Source: Bactericera cockerelli (taxonomy: Eukaryota; Arthropoda; Insecta; Hemiptera; Triozidae). Taken from it: a DNA stretch of 64,000 nucleotides. Location: the NCBI GenBank assembly GCA_024516035.1, contig CM044955.1, positions 56,571,257 through 56,635,256 on the forward strand, read 5' to 3'. Below, one piece after another: positions 21,121 to 31,956 of the stretch. Within the stretch, counting starts at the first letter, position 1; every line of letters begins with the position of its first letter. The notes beneath the pieces were generated by a model that was given only the letters and a program-made list of their open reading frames with translations, ran no database searches and was not told where the DNA came from. The position numbers and the translations under genes were made by a program.

Positions 21121-21939
21121 ATCCGCCCCAAGCAAACTTCTTGGCATGTGAATGAGAAGACATACACCAATCCCAGCATTGAAAAGTGTACCCATGTATA
21201 CTTGCGCGTGGATGGAGTAAAGTCAAGTTTACAACGTCCCTACACAGGCCCCCACCTAGTCATTGCTAGAACTAGTAAGACCTTCACTATCAAGATTGGA
21301 AACCGCCTTGCTGTTGTGTCACGTGACAGGGTGAAGCCAGCTTTCACCTCAGACCAAGTACTGGTACCTCCTCCAGATCCACCTCCATCAAGCGACTCAC
21401 TGGTACAACGCTTTGTTGTCCAAAACTCTGTTCCAGTACCAGCTCAGACACCATCAGTACCTACCACACCGGTGACTGAAGTGCCTATCTCTCCTCAACG
21501 CAACCTGGTTGTTCCCTCCACATCTCATGATTTTCCCACTCAGATGCCTGTCACTCCACAGCATGTTGTTCCTAGGCCCACTGGTAAGAATGTTTCATTC
21601 AGACCCCGTACCAACTTTGATTCTTCCAAGAGATGTCCTGCCCAGGCCAGGAAGAACTTGGCACATTCACAGAAATCTCAGCATAGACCTCTGTCTACCG
21701 CTAGGTCCATCAGTTTACCTAGGATTCCACTTGCCAGTCCTGAGACACTGTCTCAGAACAGTAATCATACCTCTACTTCCACTGCCACATTGGCCAATTC
21801 GAACTTGAACCCTGCAGCTAAGCCTTTTTCCCCTGGTTCAAGTCCCAGGTCAAGCGCATCTTGTCCAAGTAGTCCCATAGTTACTAGGTCAGGTCGCCAG
21901 GTTCGACCCCCGGCACACCTAGATAATTATGTATTGTAA

Positions 21940-22968
21940 TCAATTATCAACAGCTATAATTTGTAAATAACAGTTGTATTATCTTTGTACAGTCATTTTC
22001 CAACATGAAATTTATTAAGAATTTTTTTTTATTGTTTTGGTCTAAATTCAGCTTCCTAAACAATTTAAATTGATCTCAAGTAGGTATACCATCCTATTTG
22101 AAAACTCTCTCAAACTCTTGTAGAAAATATTAATTCTACTTTGTTCACTTACAAAATTTGGTTCAATTACATTTTTAGTAAAAAATGCATATTGCCTCAC
22201 AGTATTCACCTTTGAATACCTTCTTAGTACTTATTTTAAGACAATTATCTGATTACCTAAGAATTTCTCTTTTATATGGTTAAAATCTCATATTATCATA
22301 TATCTGTTAAAATTCTATATCTCATGTATCTAGTATCTACCCCTGGATACAATATTAACAATCAAATTTGGTTTTTACCACATTTTTACCACTGTGTAAA
22401 ATAATTTCTTTAAGCACCTACATTATTTTTCATTTCTCCTGCTGCATAATATTGTTAAAACTACATATTTCCTCAGCAAGATTTATCTCAGTATTCTCAT
22501 AATACTAAATTGACAAGGAACTTAAATCAATTTTATCATTCTGATCATGTATAGCATTATTTTAATTGTACCCATCATGTTCACTTAACCTTAGTCCTTA
22601 CTTGTAGCAAATTCAAATTTGAGTTTCAAACCCTCATACTTTGGTTTTCCTAGCTTTTTTGCTTTTCTTCACCAAGAATAATCTTATTATTCCTATCATG
22701 GAAACTTGTAAATCTTAAATACCTATGTAACATTGCAAATAAGAAAATTTGTTAGCATAATCTCTGTATACTACTCAGATATATTTTTGTCAAAAAAAAT
22801 AATCAGGTATTGGTACAATATTTCAGCATTAATCATATCTATATATTTTGTGTCATTTTCTAGATAAAACCTTTATCTTTCATGTATAATTTGTTCATAT
22901 CATGTTCTCTCCACAGTTTCCACCACAGGGAATCAAACCCTTGTCTTCCCTGCCTCATTTTTTTCTCG
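21940..22968 (+). other. 3' untranslated region of the gypsy element
   Basis: AT-rich, no ORF and no envelope domain, ending at the polypurine tract. Confidence 0.7.
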
Positions 22969-22980
22969 AAGGGGGGGAAT
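22969..22980 (+). promoter_or_regulatory. Polypurine tract of the gypsy element
   Basis: GAAGGGGGGGAA lies two bases before the TG of the 3' LTR, as required for plus-strand priming. Confidence 0.85.
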
Positions 22981-22982
22981 GA

Positions 22983-23259
22983 TGTGGTGGAACTGACCGC
23001 ATAAAATCCTTTGTGAAACCCTGACATATTTACTCTATGTATCGTTCTTCTTTAACTATCTTCACACTGTATGTTTTTGAAATGTTTTGAAAATAATATA
23101 CGGAATTTTGCAACTTCTCTCTCGACTCTGATCTTGTCAGAACTTTCCCAGCTAACCAAGAGCTTTTCTTTTTAGCTTTCCCTTTAAATTCCACAGTGAA
23201 TTAGTTTTCTATCTTGGGAGCTCGCGGCTCAAGTAATCGCCACTTGACGCCACATCCCA
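22983..23259 (+). repeat. 3' LTR (277 bp)
   Basis: Same length and, on reading, the same sequence as the 5' LTR. Confidence 0.95.
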
Positions 23260-23335
23260 AAGAACCATTAATTTAAAATCCATGATGCACTTAACGATGA
23301 CATTTACTATTATTTTTGTAGTTATTATTAATTTG

Positions 23336-23420
23336 TTGATATTGATGTCGTTGTTGTTGTTGTTGTTTTTGTTGTTGTTGGTGGCGGTGTTGTTGTTGTT
23401 GATAGGGGCGGTGTTTGTTA
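23336..23420. repeat. (GTT)n-rich microsatellite
   Basis: Imperfect GTT units with GGT variants; produces Asn/Gln/Thr-rich short frames on the minus strand that are not genes. Confidence 0.85.
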
Positions 23421-24179
23421 TAGCTGTTGTTACTGTCAAGATCATGAAGAGCTAGCCACGACGAATTGATTTCTCCACTCCGTAATTCATTATCAATTGA
23501 ACGCTGTAACGCGATTAATAGCAAAACTTAATACCTTCGCTAGTCTACAGGGGACAATAATAAATGAAAGATGAAGCCATGAAATATTGAAGTGATAGAA
23601 TCTTCTTTTTGCTGTAGTATCCAAGAAATACAATGATCGTTTTTTATTGTATCGCTGTGGTAGAATTTTCATTGGTTTTAAAGTCGAACGTGGATAAACG
23701 AAAACTGGATATAAGAGATAAGTTTCCAAGTCCAATTTACCTGTCCAATTGGCGATAAACTATCTCGTTTGAATGGCGATCAACGTTCCAAAAGCTTCTT
23801 AATCTAAAAAATATCTATGACCATTCAACGAGGAAATGCTGATCATTATGGGCACTATTTCTGATGGCTTGCGTTTCGAAGAGCTGTTTTATATTTAAAT
23901 AAATAAATTATAATATATATTATCTTTGAGAAAAAAAACTTACAGCCCTTTTTAAAGTCACCAAACATTTCAGCCATGAAAACATACAATGACTTAGACG
24001 ACAAACCAGACCTTTTCCATCGTGATTTATGAATGAATGTACATTATATGTATGAATGAATGAGAGAATGACTGCGTTAGCTATTGCTTGTTAATGCTTA
24101 ACCGCTTTACAAATGTAAACGCAGTATATAAAAAAAATGTATAATACTAAATGTATAATACTAGATGTATAATATTAGA
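23421..24179. other. AT-rich spacer
   Basis: Only a short fragment of the pogo-like MITE (23685-23735, GTCGAACGTGGATAAACG...) is recognised. Confidence 0.4.
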
Positions 24180-24331
24180 AAGTTATCATATTTGTGTTAA
24201 TCACTTTCGTGATATCACAACTACTCAAACTAGCTTTACTAAATTTACGCTGAAACCGGGACTTGAACCACCGACCTCCAGGTTGCAAGTCCCGAGTCCG
24301 CCGTCTTATCGATCAAGCTACTGAGGTCGGT
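24180..24331 (-). mobile_element. SINE A
   Basis: AGTTATCATATTTGTGTTAA through CTACTGAGGTCGGT; close to 12251-12394 with an 8-base duplication (CCCGAGTC) in the anticodon arm. Confidence 0.85.
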
Positions 24332-24861
24332 ATATGTATAATATTAGAGGACACTGTTAAGTAGCTACTGTCAATAAGAGGAGTCCGCGGATCAGCCTTG
24401 AGACTGGAGATGCAAGGAGTAGTAAGTGAGAAGCTATTACTGAATATTGACTTAGTACCTAATCTTCCACAATATGACACAATGGGCTGAGTAGTCCAAA
24501 TATACCAGAGTTGAAACAGTTGTAAGTTACACCCGTATTGATGATTGATTTCGAGTCTGACTTGTGACAGGATCTGGCTCCAGGGAGAATTCGGTGGTAG
24601 AGTTTTAATGTCTTTTCCAACTAAAGTTCCTCTTAAAAAAGAGAGTTAAACCATCGAAATCTCCCTGATGCCAGATCCTGTCTGAAGTTAAACTTAAAAT
24701 CATTCATTAATACGGGTGTCAGTGCCTGAATACCGTGAATACTCGTAGTATCCTGATATTAAGCACTAAGTGACTACTCAAATTCGAAAACCTTCGTAAT
24801 GCTGACTTTTCCTGGCCTAATACAATTTGAGTGAGGTTAATGTGGGATTACTCAATTCAGA

Positions 24862-24990
24862 GTATTATTATTTTTATGTCGTCACGAAAAGTTTCATGCT
24901 CTGGCTGGGATTCGAACCAACGGATCCCTACGCTACCTGGATTACCCAGACTATCGCGTTAACCACTTGACTACCTGCAGTACAATACCA
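24862..24990 (-). mobile_element. SINE B, internally shortened
   Basis: On the plus strand: GAGTATTATTATTT, TTCATGCTCTGGCTGGGATT, CGAACCAACGGATCCCTACG, GCGTTAACCACTTGACTACC. The tail between head and (ATT)n is missing. Confidence 0.8.
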
Positions 24991-25329
24991 GTTCAAATTC
25001 ATTATTTAATTTCCCCCGGAGAAAAAAATAAAAATAATAAACATTTATGCAAATCCCCTCCAAATGATCGATGATTAAGAATTTGAAAGATGTATTTAAA
25101 TATTGTTGAAATTGAAAAATAAATTGAAATTTATCTTCATGCAAATATTTCTGTTTCCGTTATTTGTTTGCCATTGTGTCTAGTAACAACTTTCTACCAA
25201 ATCACTTGAGGCCCACTGAAATCTTAGCTTACGCCTACGTATGTAAGTATGTTACGAGTGTTGAAATAGTCGTGAAATGACGTTATTTACATCCCCACGC
25301 CTTACTGATTAAAATTATTATTCATAATA

Positions 25330-25505
25330 TTATGAAACTCTTTATTAGAAGAACATATATATTATATAAAACAAATAATGGTAAAAATTAAAATAAAAAA
25401 TTGACGATATAAATATAAACAGGAAAAAATAAACAAAATATATACATATTTCCTGACTAAAGGGCGGGGTTACTGCCTATGGCAATCTCTTCCACCCAAC
25501 CCTTA
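25330..25505 (-). mobile_element. LINE 3' end with conserved hairpin
   Basis: TTTATTAG (inverse polyadenylation signal region), AT-rich tail, then AAAGGGCGGGGTTACTGCCT, ATGGCAATCTCTTCCACCCA. Confidence 0.7.
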
Positions 25506-25523
25506 ATGATGTGTTCAGTATAT

Positions 25524-25829
25524 TTTTTTAAATGAGTGCTTCACAGCCTTTTTTATTTCGTAGCCATGAAACAGGAGCTATTGTAAATGCTTGTGGTCTG
25601 TGTTGTAGCTTGCCCAATACCGTAGTATGCCTCCCCTCTGATGGGCGAGAAGTGACACAATACTTCCCATTTTTTTGGTGCTGGGTCAACACGAGCGCAC
25701 CGGAAGGTATCCCTTACAAACAACTGTATCCAAATTTAGAATACAATTTTTTTTGTCGGCTCGAGAAATCGAAATCGGGACATTCCGCATTGCAAGCGAG
25801 TGCTTAACCACTGAGCTAATCGCGCGGTG
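25524..25829 (-). mobile_element. SINE C, full length
   Basis: Inverse orientation: head CCGCGCGATTAGCTCAGTGG, anticodon arm CTCGCTTGCAATGCGGAA, then GATACCTTCCGGTGCGCTCG, GCACCAAAAAAATGGGAAGT, ...CCTGTTTCATGGCTACGAAA. The arm resembles tRNA-Gly(GCC). Confidence 0.85.
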
Positions 25830-25856
25830 CTAGTTATTTTAATATTTGTTTTATGT

Positions 25857-26065
25857 CTGTCCCGGAAGCTCAGCAGTAAAGGCGGCATTCTGTGAATCCA
25901 AAGATTCCAGAGGTCGTGGGTTCGAAACCCAGCCGGGACATGACAAGTTATCCTCCAATTTACAATTTTTACCACATAATAATATGTCTTGGGCTTACTG
26001 CTGGAATAATGGGACTTTAATAGTCCTAATCGGGCAGTTAAATAAGGCGATATTATGTTTTATTT
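25857..26065 (+). mobile_element. SINE D, longest copy
   Basis: GTCCCGGAAGCTCAGCAGTA, GTGGGTTCGAAACCCAGCCG, GGACATGACAAGTTATCCTC, then ATGTCTTGGGCTTACTGCTG and TAATCGGGCAGTTA; the last part matches inverse 28405-28500. Confidence 0.75.
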
Positions 26066-26912
26066 CTCATGTAATACATGGTAATTATTATTATTTGTAG
26101 TTATGATTGTTTTTTTGCTCAAATATTATCTAGAGTGCTTTGTCTGTGATAATCACAAGTAATACACTTGTGAACAGAATTATGGCACTATTGTAACTTT
26201 TTCTTTTCCAATTTATTTTTCTAACGTCGCTTTCAACTGCATGGTCATATCACGTCGTCAATTTTATTGTGTCCACTTTATTGCGACCAATGAAGTTTAT
26301 TGCGGTGAGTTCTCAGAGGTACAATAGTCATACATAGTGATGTAGGTATACAAACGTCATTGTGTGTGGTCAAATGGGAGAAAATGAAGAAATGGCTTGG
26401 ACATCTGAATTGGACTGTCTTAGTTTTTCATCGTAGATAAACGTATATTTGTAAGCGAAAGAGTTATCAATTTTAATGTTGTGTTATTATTATTTTATTA
26501 CTCTTTATTAGGTAGACAAAGTACAATTTTGGGTGAATCCATTACTTTCCTAGATTTTTTTCAAATCCTAGCTCGTGCATAATGAAAATTATCACCTACT
26601 TTCGGAATAATTAATGAATATTTTTATGATTGGTCTGGTTTACAAACTCAAACATTTTAGATTAGATACTGAAAGAGCTACACTATAAATCCAACTTTAG
26701 TCCGGTTTATGTGGCAGCACCCCCAAAAAACTTTCCCACCAGCCGCGTCTGATCCTGACTTTTATTTTGTCCTAATTATTAAACCTCCATGGACCTCTAG
26801 AACTGAAATCAATTCGTTTTATCGACTTCAACTCGTCCCTAAAACACATCAGTCTAGGAGGTTCTACGGCAGAGATCCGCGGGGATTCCATGCTAGAAAA
26901 TCGTGGACCATG
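26066..26912. other. Spacer without recognised genes
   Basis: A 5S-SINE body fragment (26220-26257, CTAACGTCGCTTTCAACTGC) is present. The short open frame at 26709-26951 runs into the minisatellite and shows no domain. Confidence 0.4.
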
Positions 26913-27775
26913 ACCTCTTTTCATTATTCATGGCTACATTCGTCAATCTGATGGCTTCTACAGGGTCCTCTTTTCATTATTCATGGCTACATTCGTCAAT
27001 TTGATGACTTCTACAGGGTCCTCTTTTCATTATTCATGGCTACATTCGTCAATCTGATGGCTTCTACAGGGTCCTCTTTTCATTATTCATGGCTACGTTC
27101 GTCAATCTGATGGCTTCTACAGGGTCCTCTTTTCATTATTCATGGCTACATTCGTCAATTTGATGACTTCTACAGGGTCCTCTTTTCATTATTCATGGCT
27201 ACGTTCGTCAATCTGATGGCTTCTACAATCTACAGGGTCCTCTTTTCATTATTCATGGCTACATTCGTCAATTTGATGACTTCTACAGGGTCCTCTTTTC
27301 ATTATTCATGGCTACATTCGTCAATCTGATGGCTTCTACAGGGTCCTCTTTTCATTATTCATGGCTACATTCGTCAATTTGATGACTTCTACAGGGTCCT
27401 CTTTTCATTATTCATGGCTACGTTCGTCAATCTGATGGCTTCTACAATCTACAGGATCCTCTTTTCATTATTCATGGCTACATTCGTCAATTTGATGACT
27501 TCTACAGGGTCCTCTTTTCATTATTCATGGCTACGTTCGTCAATCTGATGGCTTCTACAGGGTCCTCTTTTCATTATTCATGGGTACGTTCGTCAATCTG
27601 ATGGCTTCTACAGGGTCCTCTTTTCATTATTCATGGCTACATTCGTCAATCTGATGGCTTCTACAGGGTCCTCTTTTCATTATTCATGGCTACATTCGTC
27701 AATCTGATGGCTTCTACAGGGTCCTCTTTTCATTATTCATGGCTACGTTCGTCAATCTGATGGCTTCTACAGGGT
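26913..27775. repeat. 53-bp minisatellite, about 16 copies
   Basis: Unit CCTCTTTTCATTATTCATGG + CTACATTCGTCAATCTGATG + GCTTCTACAGGGT. Two variant sites (ACATTC/ACGTTC and CTGATGGC/TTGATGAC) alternate in blocks; two copies carry an extra AATCTAC. Confidence 0.95.
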
Positions 27776-27807
27776 GTGCCGGAAGTCCTTATTATTATTA
27801 TTATATT

Positions 27808-27993
27808 ATTATATAATTCTTTATTAGATACAAAAGGACAATATGTACATATAAATAATAATTTTAACAGTGAAAAGATGAAAAAAACAATATATACAAT
27901 AAAATGAAAAAGAATAGAAAATATTTGAAAACATATGTCCTAACTAAAGGGCGGGGTTATTGCCTATGGCAATCTCTTCCACCCAACCCTTAA
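27808..27993 (-). mobile_element. LINE 3' end with conserved hairpin
   Basis: TTCTTTATTAGATACAAAAG ... ATGTCCTAACTAAAGGGCGG, GGTTATTGCCTATGGCAATC, TCTTCCACCCAACCCTTA. Confidence 0.75.
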
Positions 27994-28055
27994 CAAACTT
28001 CAACAAACTTCTAGTGGTAACAAACTGTGTCTTGGGTTCTCTAGTAGAGAATTAG

Positions 28056-28143
28056 CGCGTCATTAGCTCAGTGGTTAGGCACTCACTTGGCAAGCGGAAG
28101 ATTCCGGGTTTGATCCCCCGAGTCGACAAAAAAATATTCTAAA
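28056..28143 (+). mobile_element. SINE C-type tRNA head with unrelated 3' part
   Basis: GCGCGTCATTAGCTCAGTGG, CACTTGGCAAGCGGAAGA, TTCCGGGTTTGATCCCCCGA. Close to the tRNA fold but followed by ATTCTAAAATATTTTATCC and not the usual C body. Confidence 0.65.
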
Positions 28144-28404
28144 ATATTTTATCCAAGGAATATACGAGTAAATGTTTAGAGTTGATTTTCCACTCATCAC
28201 TTTTAGTACACCAATGTCTTATTGTGCCCGAAGTTTTCTTTCGTCATGGCATTCATGACACCTGCCATGGTTTGGATGTTATTTTAGAAAAACAAATTTT
28301 AGGCATAACACAACTCCTGTTACTCCTAGCGAACATTTTCGGACATTTATTACCTACCTTATCAGAGTAAAATAGTCTTCATTATATCAGGCCCGAATCA
28401 ATAA

Positions 28405-28560
28405 ATAATAAAAATATCGCCTGCCCGATCCCCTATTAGGAGTAATGAGTCCCATTATTCCAGCAGTAAGACCAAGACGTATTATTCAGTGGTCAAAATC
28501 CCAAATAGGAGGATAACTTGGTATGTCCCGGCTGGGTTTTGGACCCAGCCAGGACTTATT
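28405..28560 (-). mobile_element. SINE D
   Basis: Plus strand: AGTCCCATTATTCCAGCAGT, ATAGGAGGATAACTTGGTAT, GTCCCGGCTGGGTTTTGGAC. 28561-28710 continues with diverged SINE-body fragments. Confidence 0.7.
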
Positions 28561-28792
28561 ACCATGCAGTTGAAATCCACGTTAAATCCAAATTAAAGTA
28601 AGAGGACAAGTGAGTAGCATTTCAGTGTTTATTCAGGCTGAGCAGGGTTAATAAGGGTAGCTGGTATAATTCCTAGCGAATGGAGACTAAAAGCCTGGTT
28701 CTGATATCTTAAATCAGATATCAGCTACATATAGTAAAAATATTTAAAGTTTTTTTTATACGTACACATATAAAAGATACTTTGTTAACAGT

Positions 28793-28935
28793 AAGTAGCT
28801 TGATCGATAAGGCGGCGGACTTGTAACATGGAGGTCGGTGGTTCAAGTCCCGGTTTCGGTCAAGTCCCGGTTAGATTTAGTAAAGCGAGTTGCAGTAGTT
28901 GTGACATCGAAGTGATTAACACTTTTTTTAATAGT
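28793..28935 (+). mobile_element. SINE A
   Basis: AGTAGCTTGATCGATAAGGC, GACTTGTAACATGGAGGTCG, GGTTCAAGTCCCGG with CGGTCAAGTCCCGGTT locally duplicated. Confidence 0.8.
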
Positions 28936-29283
28936 GTCCACCACAGCATGAGCGTTCATGAATTCGGGCCTTACTGGTCCCAGGAATCAATAGTTTGGTC
29001 GTTACGGAACAGCCTGTAAAACCACAACATGTGTACGTCATAATACATGACACACAGATTTTCCATGAGTTGACCGTGCTAGAGATCCAAGTCGAATGTT
29101 GTGGTTTGTTTGCTTAACACTTGTGACATTACACAATTGCTCATTGTTTTATTATTAACGAAGCATTCATACGGTTCTTGGTATGCTGCTTAGCGGGACT
29201 CTACATATAGATGAAGGGTGTTGGTCTCTGGTGATGAATCTAGAGCTAATGAGGCAACTTTGGCAATCCTACACTATACATAT

Positions 29284-29410
29284 CCTATATTAATTATGTA
29301 TTTGTATGTCCTATATTAATTATGTATTTGTATGTCCTATATTAATTATGTATTTGTATGTCCTATATTAATTATGTATTTGTATGTCCTATATTAATTA
29401 TGTATTTATA
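29284..29410. repeat. 26-bp tandem repeat, about 5 copies
   Basis: Unit TCCTATATTAATTATGTATT + TGTATG, essentially identical copies. Confidence 0.95.
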
Positions 29411-29595
29411 TCTACATACGAGTATATGGAGATACACAAATTACCAATAGTAACCACGCCATTTTTGTTAGAATATCTCATCTCTATGAAGTACCTTGGA
29501 ACATGAGTGTATTTGACTCTCAATGTGGTTGGTGATCGATTCCTTGTCAGTTTAAAAAAATAGAAAATGAACAAAATTAGTTTGGTATATATTAG

Positions 29596-29654
29596 CCAGT
29601 GTCGATGGCTCAATGCACCAGTTCTCGTTCTGTCACTGATGTTAAGCAACGTTA
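29596..29654 (+). mobile_element. 5S-SINE head fragment
   Basis: GTGTCGATGGCTCAATGCAC, CAGTTCTCGTTCTGTCACTG, ATGTTAAGCAACGTT follows the first half of 5S rRNA; abuts SINE B. Confidence 0.6.
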
Positions 29655-29662
29655 ATAATCAC

Positions 29663-29882
29663 GTGCTCTGGTAGTCAAGTGGTTAACGCATAGTCTGGTA
29701 ATCCAGATAGCGTAGGGATCCGTTGGTTTGAACCCCACCCAGTGCATGAATTTTTCCTCATTAATTTGAGTTTGTGACCAAATAATAATAAGACTCTGAG
29801 GGTTATGTGGTAGAAAATGCTTTGAGCAACCTCGCCTGGTGGTGGTTACCTTCCACTAAAGAGTGTTACTATTATTATTATC
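29663..29882 (+). mobile_element. SINE B, full length
   Basis: GTGCTCTGGTAGTCAAGTGG, AGTCTGGTAATCCAGATAGC, GTTGGTTTGAACCCC, then the conserved tail TTTGTGACCAAATAATAATA, GACTCTGAGGGTTATGTGGT, GTGGTTACCTTCCACTAAAG and (ATT)n. Confidence 0.85.
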
Positions 29883-30427
29883 ATTAGCATGGCTAATGCC
29901 ATACACAATCAAGTTCGTGATTAAATCCAGCAGTAATTGTGCAATTATTGGGCCTGAAACTATTAAACACAAACTGAGTAATCTGAGTATCATCAAAACA
30001 ATTTGCTACGACAAAACGTCATACTTGAAGCACTAGATAAAAAATCTTGACTTTGCGGAAAAAATATTAAACTGAATGAAATTTATTAGTTCACAGGAAA
30101 AGAATAAGAGGGTCGAGAAAAAAAATAAGACAGGAATATGTTTAATATATGAAAAAAAAAAAGAAGAAAAATCAATCAATTAATGTTTAAAAAAAAAAAA
30201 AAAAAAAAAAAACTTACAACTATACACAACTCTTGGTAAAATAAATAAACTTCTATCTTCAAATTATTTCGATTATACTGAGCTAATTTTTGAATGTTTA
30301 TTGACTAATTGATTAGTTGATTGGTTGTTTGATTTGTGAACTGATGAATTGATCTTATTTGGAAAAAAATCCTTAGATAGTATTTTCGTTTAAAAAAGCA
30401 GCAAAAAATACAATATATATTATGTCA
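29883..30427. other. AT-rich spacer
   Basis: Poly(A) tract at 30187-30212; no gene seen. Confidence 0.4.
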
Positions 30428-30687
30428 TCTCTATATATATAACAGAAAAAAGGACTACCTACCTACCTACCTACCTACCTATGTTTGTTTGTTTGTTTGT
30501 CCGGAGTTGTTTAGCCAAAACGGTAAGAGATAGCGAAAAATGTCTCAGAATTGACCCCCCCAAAACCATTATCGCTTTGCCCAGAAAAATTATAAAAAGT
30601 TCAAAAAGGCATTGCTGTCCAGCAGTACGGCCATGCCTTAGTAAATTTGAAATTTAGTCCCGTTGCAAAGCACGGGCAAACGGCTAG
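30428..30687 (+). mobile_element. Short non-autonomous Helitron-like element
   Basis: Begins TCTCTATATATATAAC after an A and ends with a hairpin (CCCGTTGC-AAA-GCACGGG, one bulge) 8 bases before CTAG followed by T. TC...CTRR with a 3' hairpin and A/T insertion flanks are the Helitron marks. Contains (CTAC)5 and (TTTG)4. Confidence 0.65.
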
Positions 30688-30688
30688 T

Positions 30689-31416
30689 ATTATATATGAA
30701 GCAATTCTTTGAAAGATTACGGACTAATGGTTTATTTGTGAACTTATGAATTGATCTTATTTGAAAACTTTTTCCTTAGTTAGTATTTTCGTTTAAAAAG
30801 AGAAGCAAAAAATACAAGATATTATGTCTCATGTGACATTGTATTTACAGCCACTTGAAGCACTCGAACCCTTGTCGAATACGTCTTATCACTCGATATG
30901 TTCTTATCAGAGCGCCAAGATATAGATAGTGATTAGGAAACTCAAACCATAAGATGAATAAATAACACACATCATTATTAGTTCCATGTACTGTTAAATG
31001 TACAGAGATAGCTCCTGATATATTACTTTCATGAGTTGTATTATATTACAAGATACATTTCGTGAGTTTGAATAACTGAGAAAGCCAAATAAGTTAGGAA
31101 AAAATGCAATTGTTTACTGTTTGTCTCATTTATCTATAAATATAATTTTTAATATGGCTTTATATTCATTTATAAATAAAACATTTATATATATTTATAA
31201 ATAAAACATTTATTTTTATTTACAAATAAATCTTCTGATGGCAATGTTGTCAACACACTGGCAGCATTGGCCCTCTCAATTGTTAAACCAGTTCCTCTGA
31301 ATTTGCAATTAATTTTTTTTTTAGAGTAAATGTTAGGAGTACATATTTTAACAAAATATGTATGATGTAGTATTCAGCTTGAATTGAGAAAAATAAGTTT
31401 TTTTTTTTTTTTTTTA
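30689..31416. other. AT-rich spacer
   Basis: 30690-30830 partly repeats 30340-30430 (TGATCTTATTTGGAAA, GTATTTTCGTTTAAAAA), so the Helitron-like element sits between two direct copies of about 90 bp. No gene. Confidence 0.45.
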
Positions 31417-31670
31417 AGGGGGGTTTAACGTCGCTTTCAACTGCCATGGTCATATCACGACGGGGGTTTTACCCTCCATTCGCAGGAAACTCACAAACCT
31501 GCTACTCACATTGACCTCACCCAGCCTGAGTGGGGCCGGGAAAAGCCAGCGTCACGAGAATTAGAATTTTGAATGGTCTCCCATCCAAGTCTTAACCTCG
31601 CTGGATGTCGCTTAACTTCGGTGTTCTGAAGGGAACCGGTGTATTCAACATGCCATCGACGCTGGCAGAA
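31417..31670 (-). mobile_element. 5S rRNA-headed SINE (SINE3-like), full length
   Basis: In inverse: GTTGAATACACCGGTTCCCT, ACACCGAAGTTAAGCGACAT, AAGACTTGGATGGGAGACC. These follow the 5S rRNA internal promoter (A box GAAGTTAAGC, C box GGATGGGAGACC). The body CCCACTCAGGCTGGGTGAGG, CGAATGGAGGGTAAAACCCC, GTCGTGATATGACCATGG then runs to the 3' end. Confidence 0.88.
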
Positions 31671-31956
31671 AAATAAGTCAATTACCTATTTTTGATAGTC
31701 AATTTTTGTATGTGATAATGTTTGTGATATCATTTTAATGATTGTGTTTAAATTCTAGATTAATAGCTATATGTTAAGTATGAAATATACATACCTATTA
31801 ATTTTAGAAGTACTATATTATTTACTTCTAAATTTCTGTAATTATATATGGATTTCACATGGTTTTACCCTGAATTTCATATCATAAAATAGTCCTCTTT
31901 GTTATCCATCTTTCTCATTACCTCTGATTCTACCTTTGAAAAATAAAATATTAAAA

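Larger units (their letters stand above)
17634..21939 (+). pseudogene. pol: pol of the gypsy element, broken (PR-RT-RNaseH-IN)
   Basis: Polyprotein that would process, copy and integrate the element. Open in the -1 frame after TGA at 17631. Landmarks: protease LIDTGA near 17750; RT palm YIDD near 18654; RNase [11 protein letters not shown] near 19105; integrase zinc finger HNMSHPGG...CHEC near 19670-19785; then the DDE core, with the first Asp near 19868, the second near 20042 (VTDQGRNF) and the Glu near 20150 (LIERAH). One extra base in 19972-19984 shifts the frame inside the integrase core. A TIR element occupies 20409-21120. Beyond it the integrase C-terminal domain resumes and ends with a Pro/Ser-rich tail (TRSGRQVRPP) at 21939. 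Otherwise there are no stops, so decay is very young. No envelope gene follows. Confidence 0.92.
16296..23259 (+). mobile_element. Ty3/gypsy (mag-like) LTR retrotransposon, near-complete
   Basis: Components in order: 5' LTR 16296-16572, primer-binding site 16576, gag 16798-17661, pol in the -1 frame from 17634, polypurine tract 22969-22980, 3' LTR 22983-23259. Target duplication is AAGAAC (16290-16295 and 23260-23265) if the LTR ends in CA. Domain order PR-RT-RNaseH-IN and the CX3-13C-type Cys/His gag end are those of Ty3/gypsy; the small size, no envelope gene and gag style fit the mag group (inference). It is the same strand as the MPLKIP-like gene and would lie in its intron. It is dead as it stands: pol has a frameshift near 19980 and a 712-bp insertion at 20409. 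Confidence 0.95.

Noticed and set aside
21940..22968. Possible envelope gene of the gypsy element
   Set aside because: No ORF, signal peptide or membrane segment; AT-rich untranslated region.
25532..25975. ORFs in 25532-25807 and 25736-25975
   Set aside because: They are readings of SINE C and SINE D.
26913..27775. CRISPR-like array or coding repeat
   Set aside because: No spacers; unit length 53 gives frame changes and stops in every frame.
31560..31670. 5S rRNA gene on the minus strand
   Set aside because: Only the promoter-bearing part resembles 5S rRNA, the 3' third is replaced, and it is fused to a SINE body.
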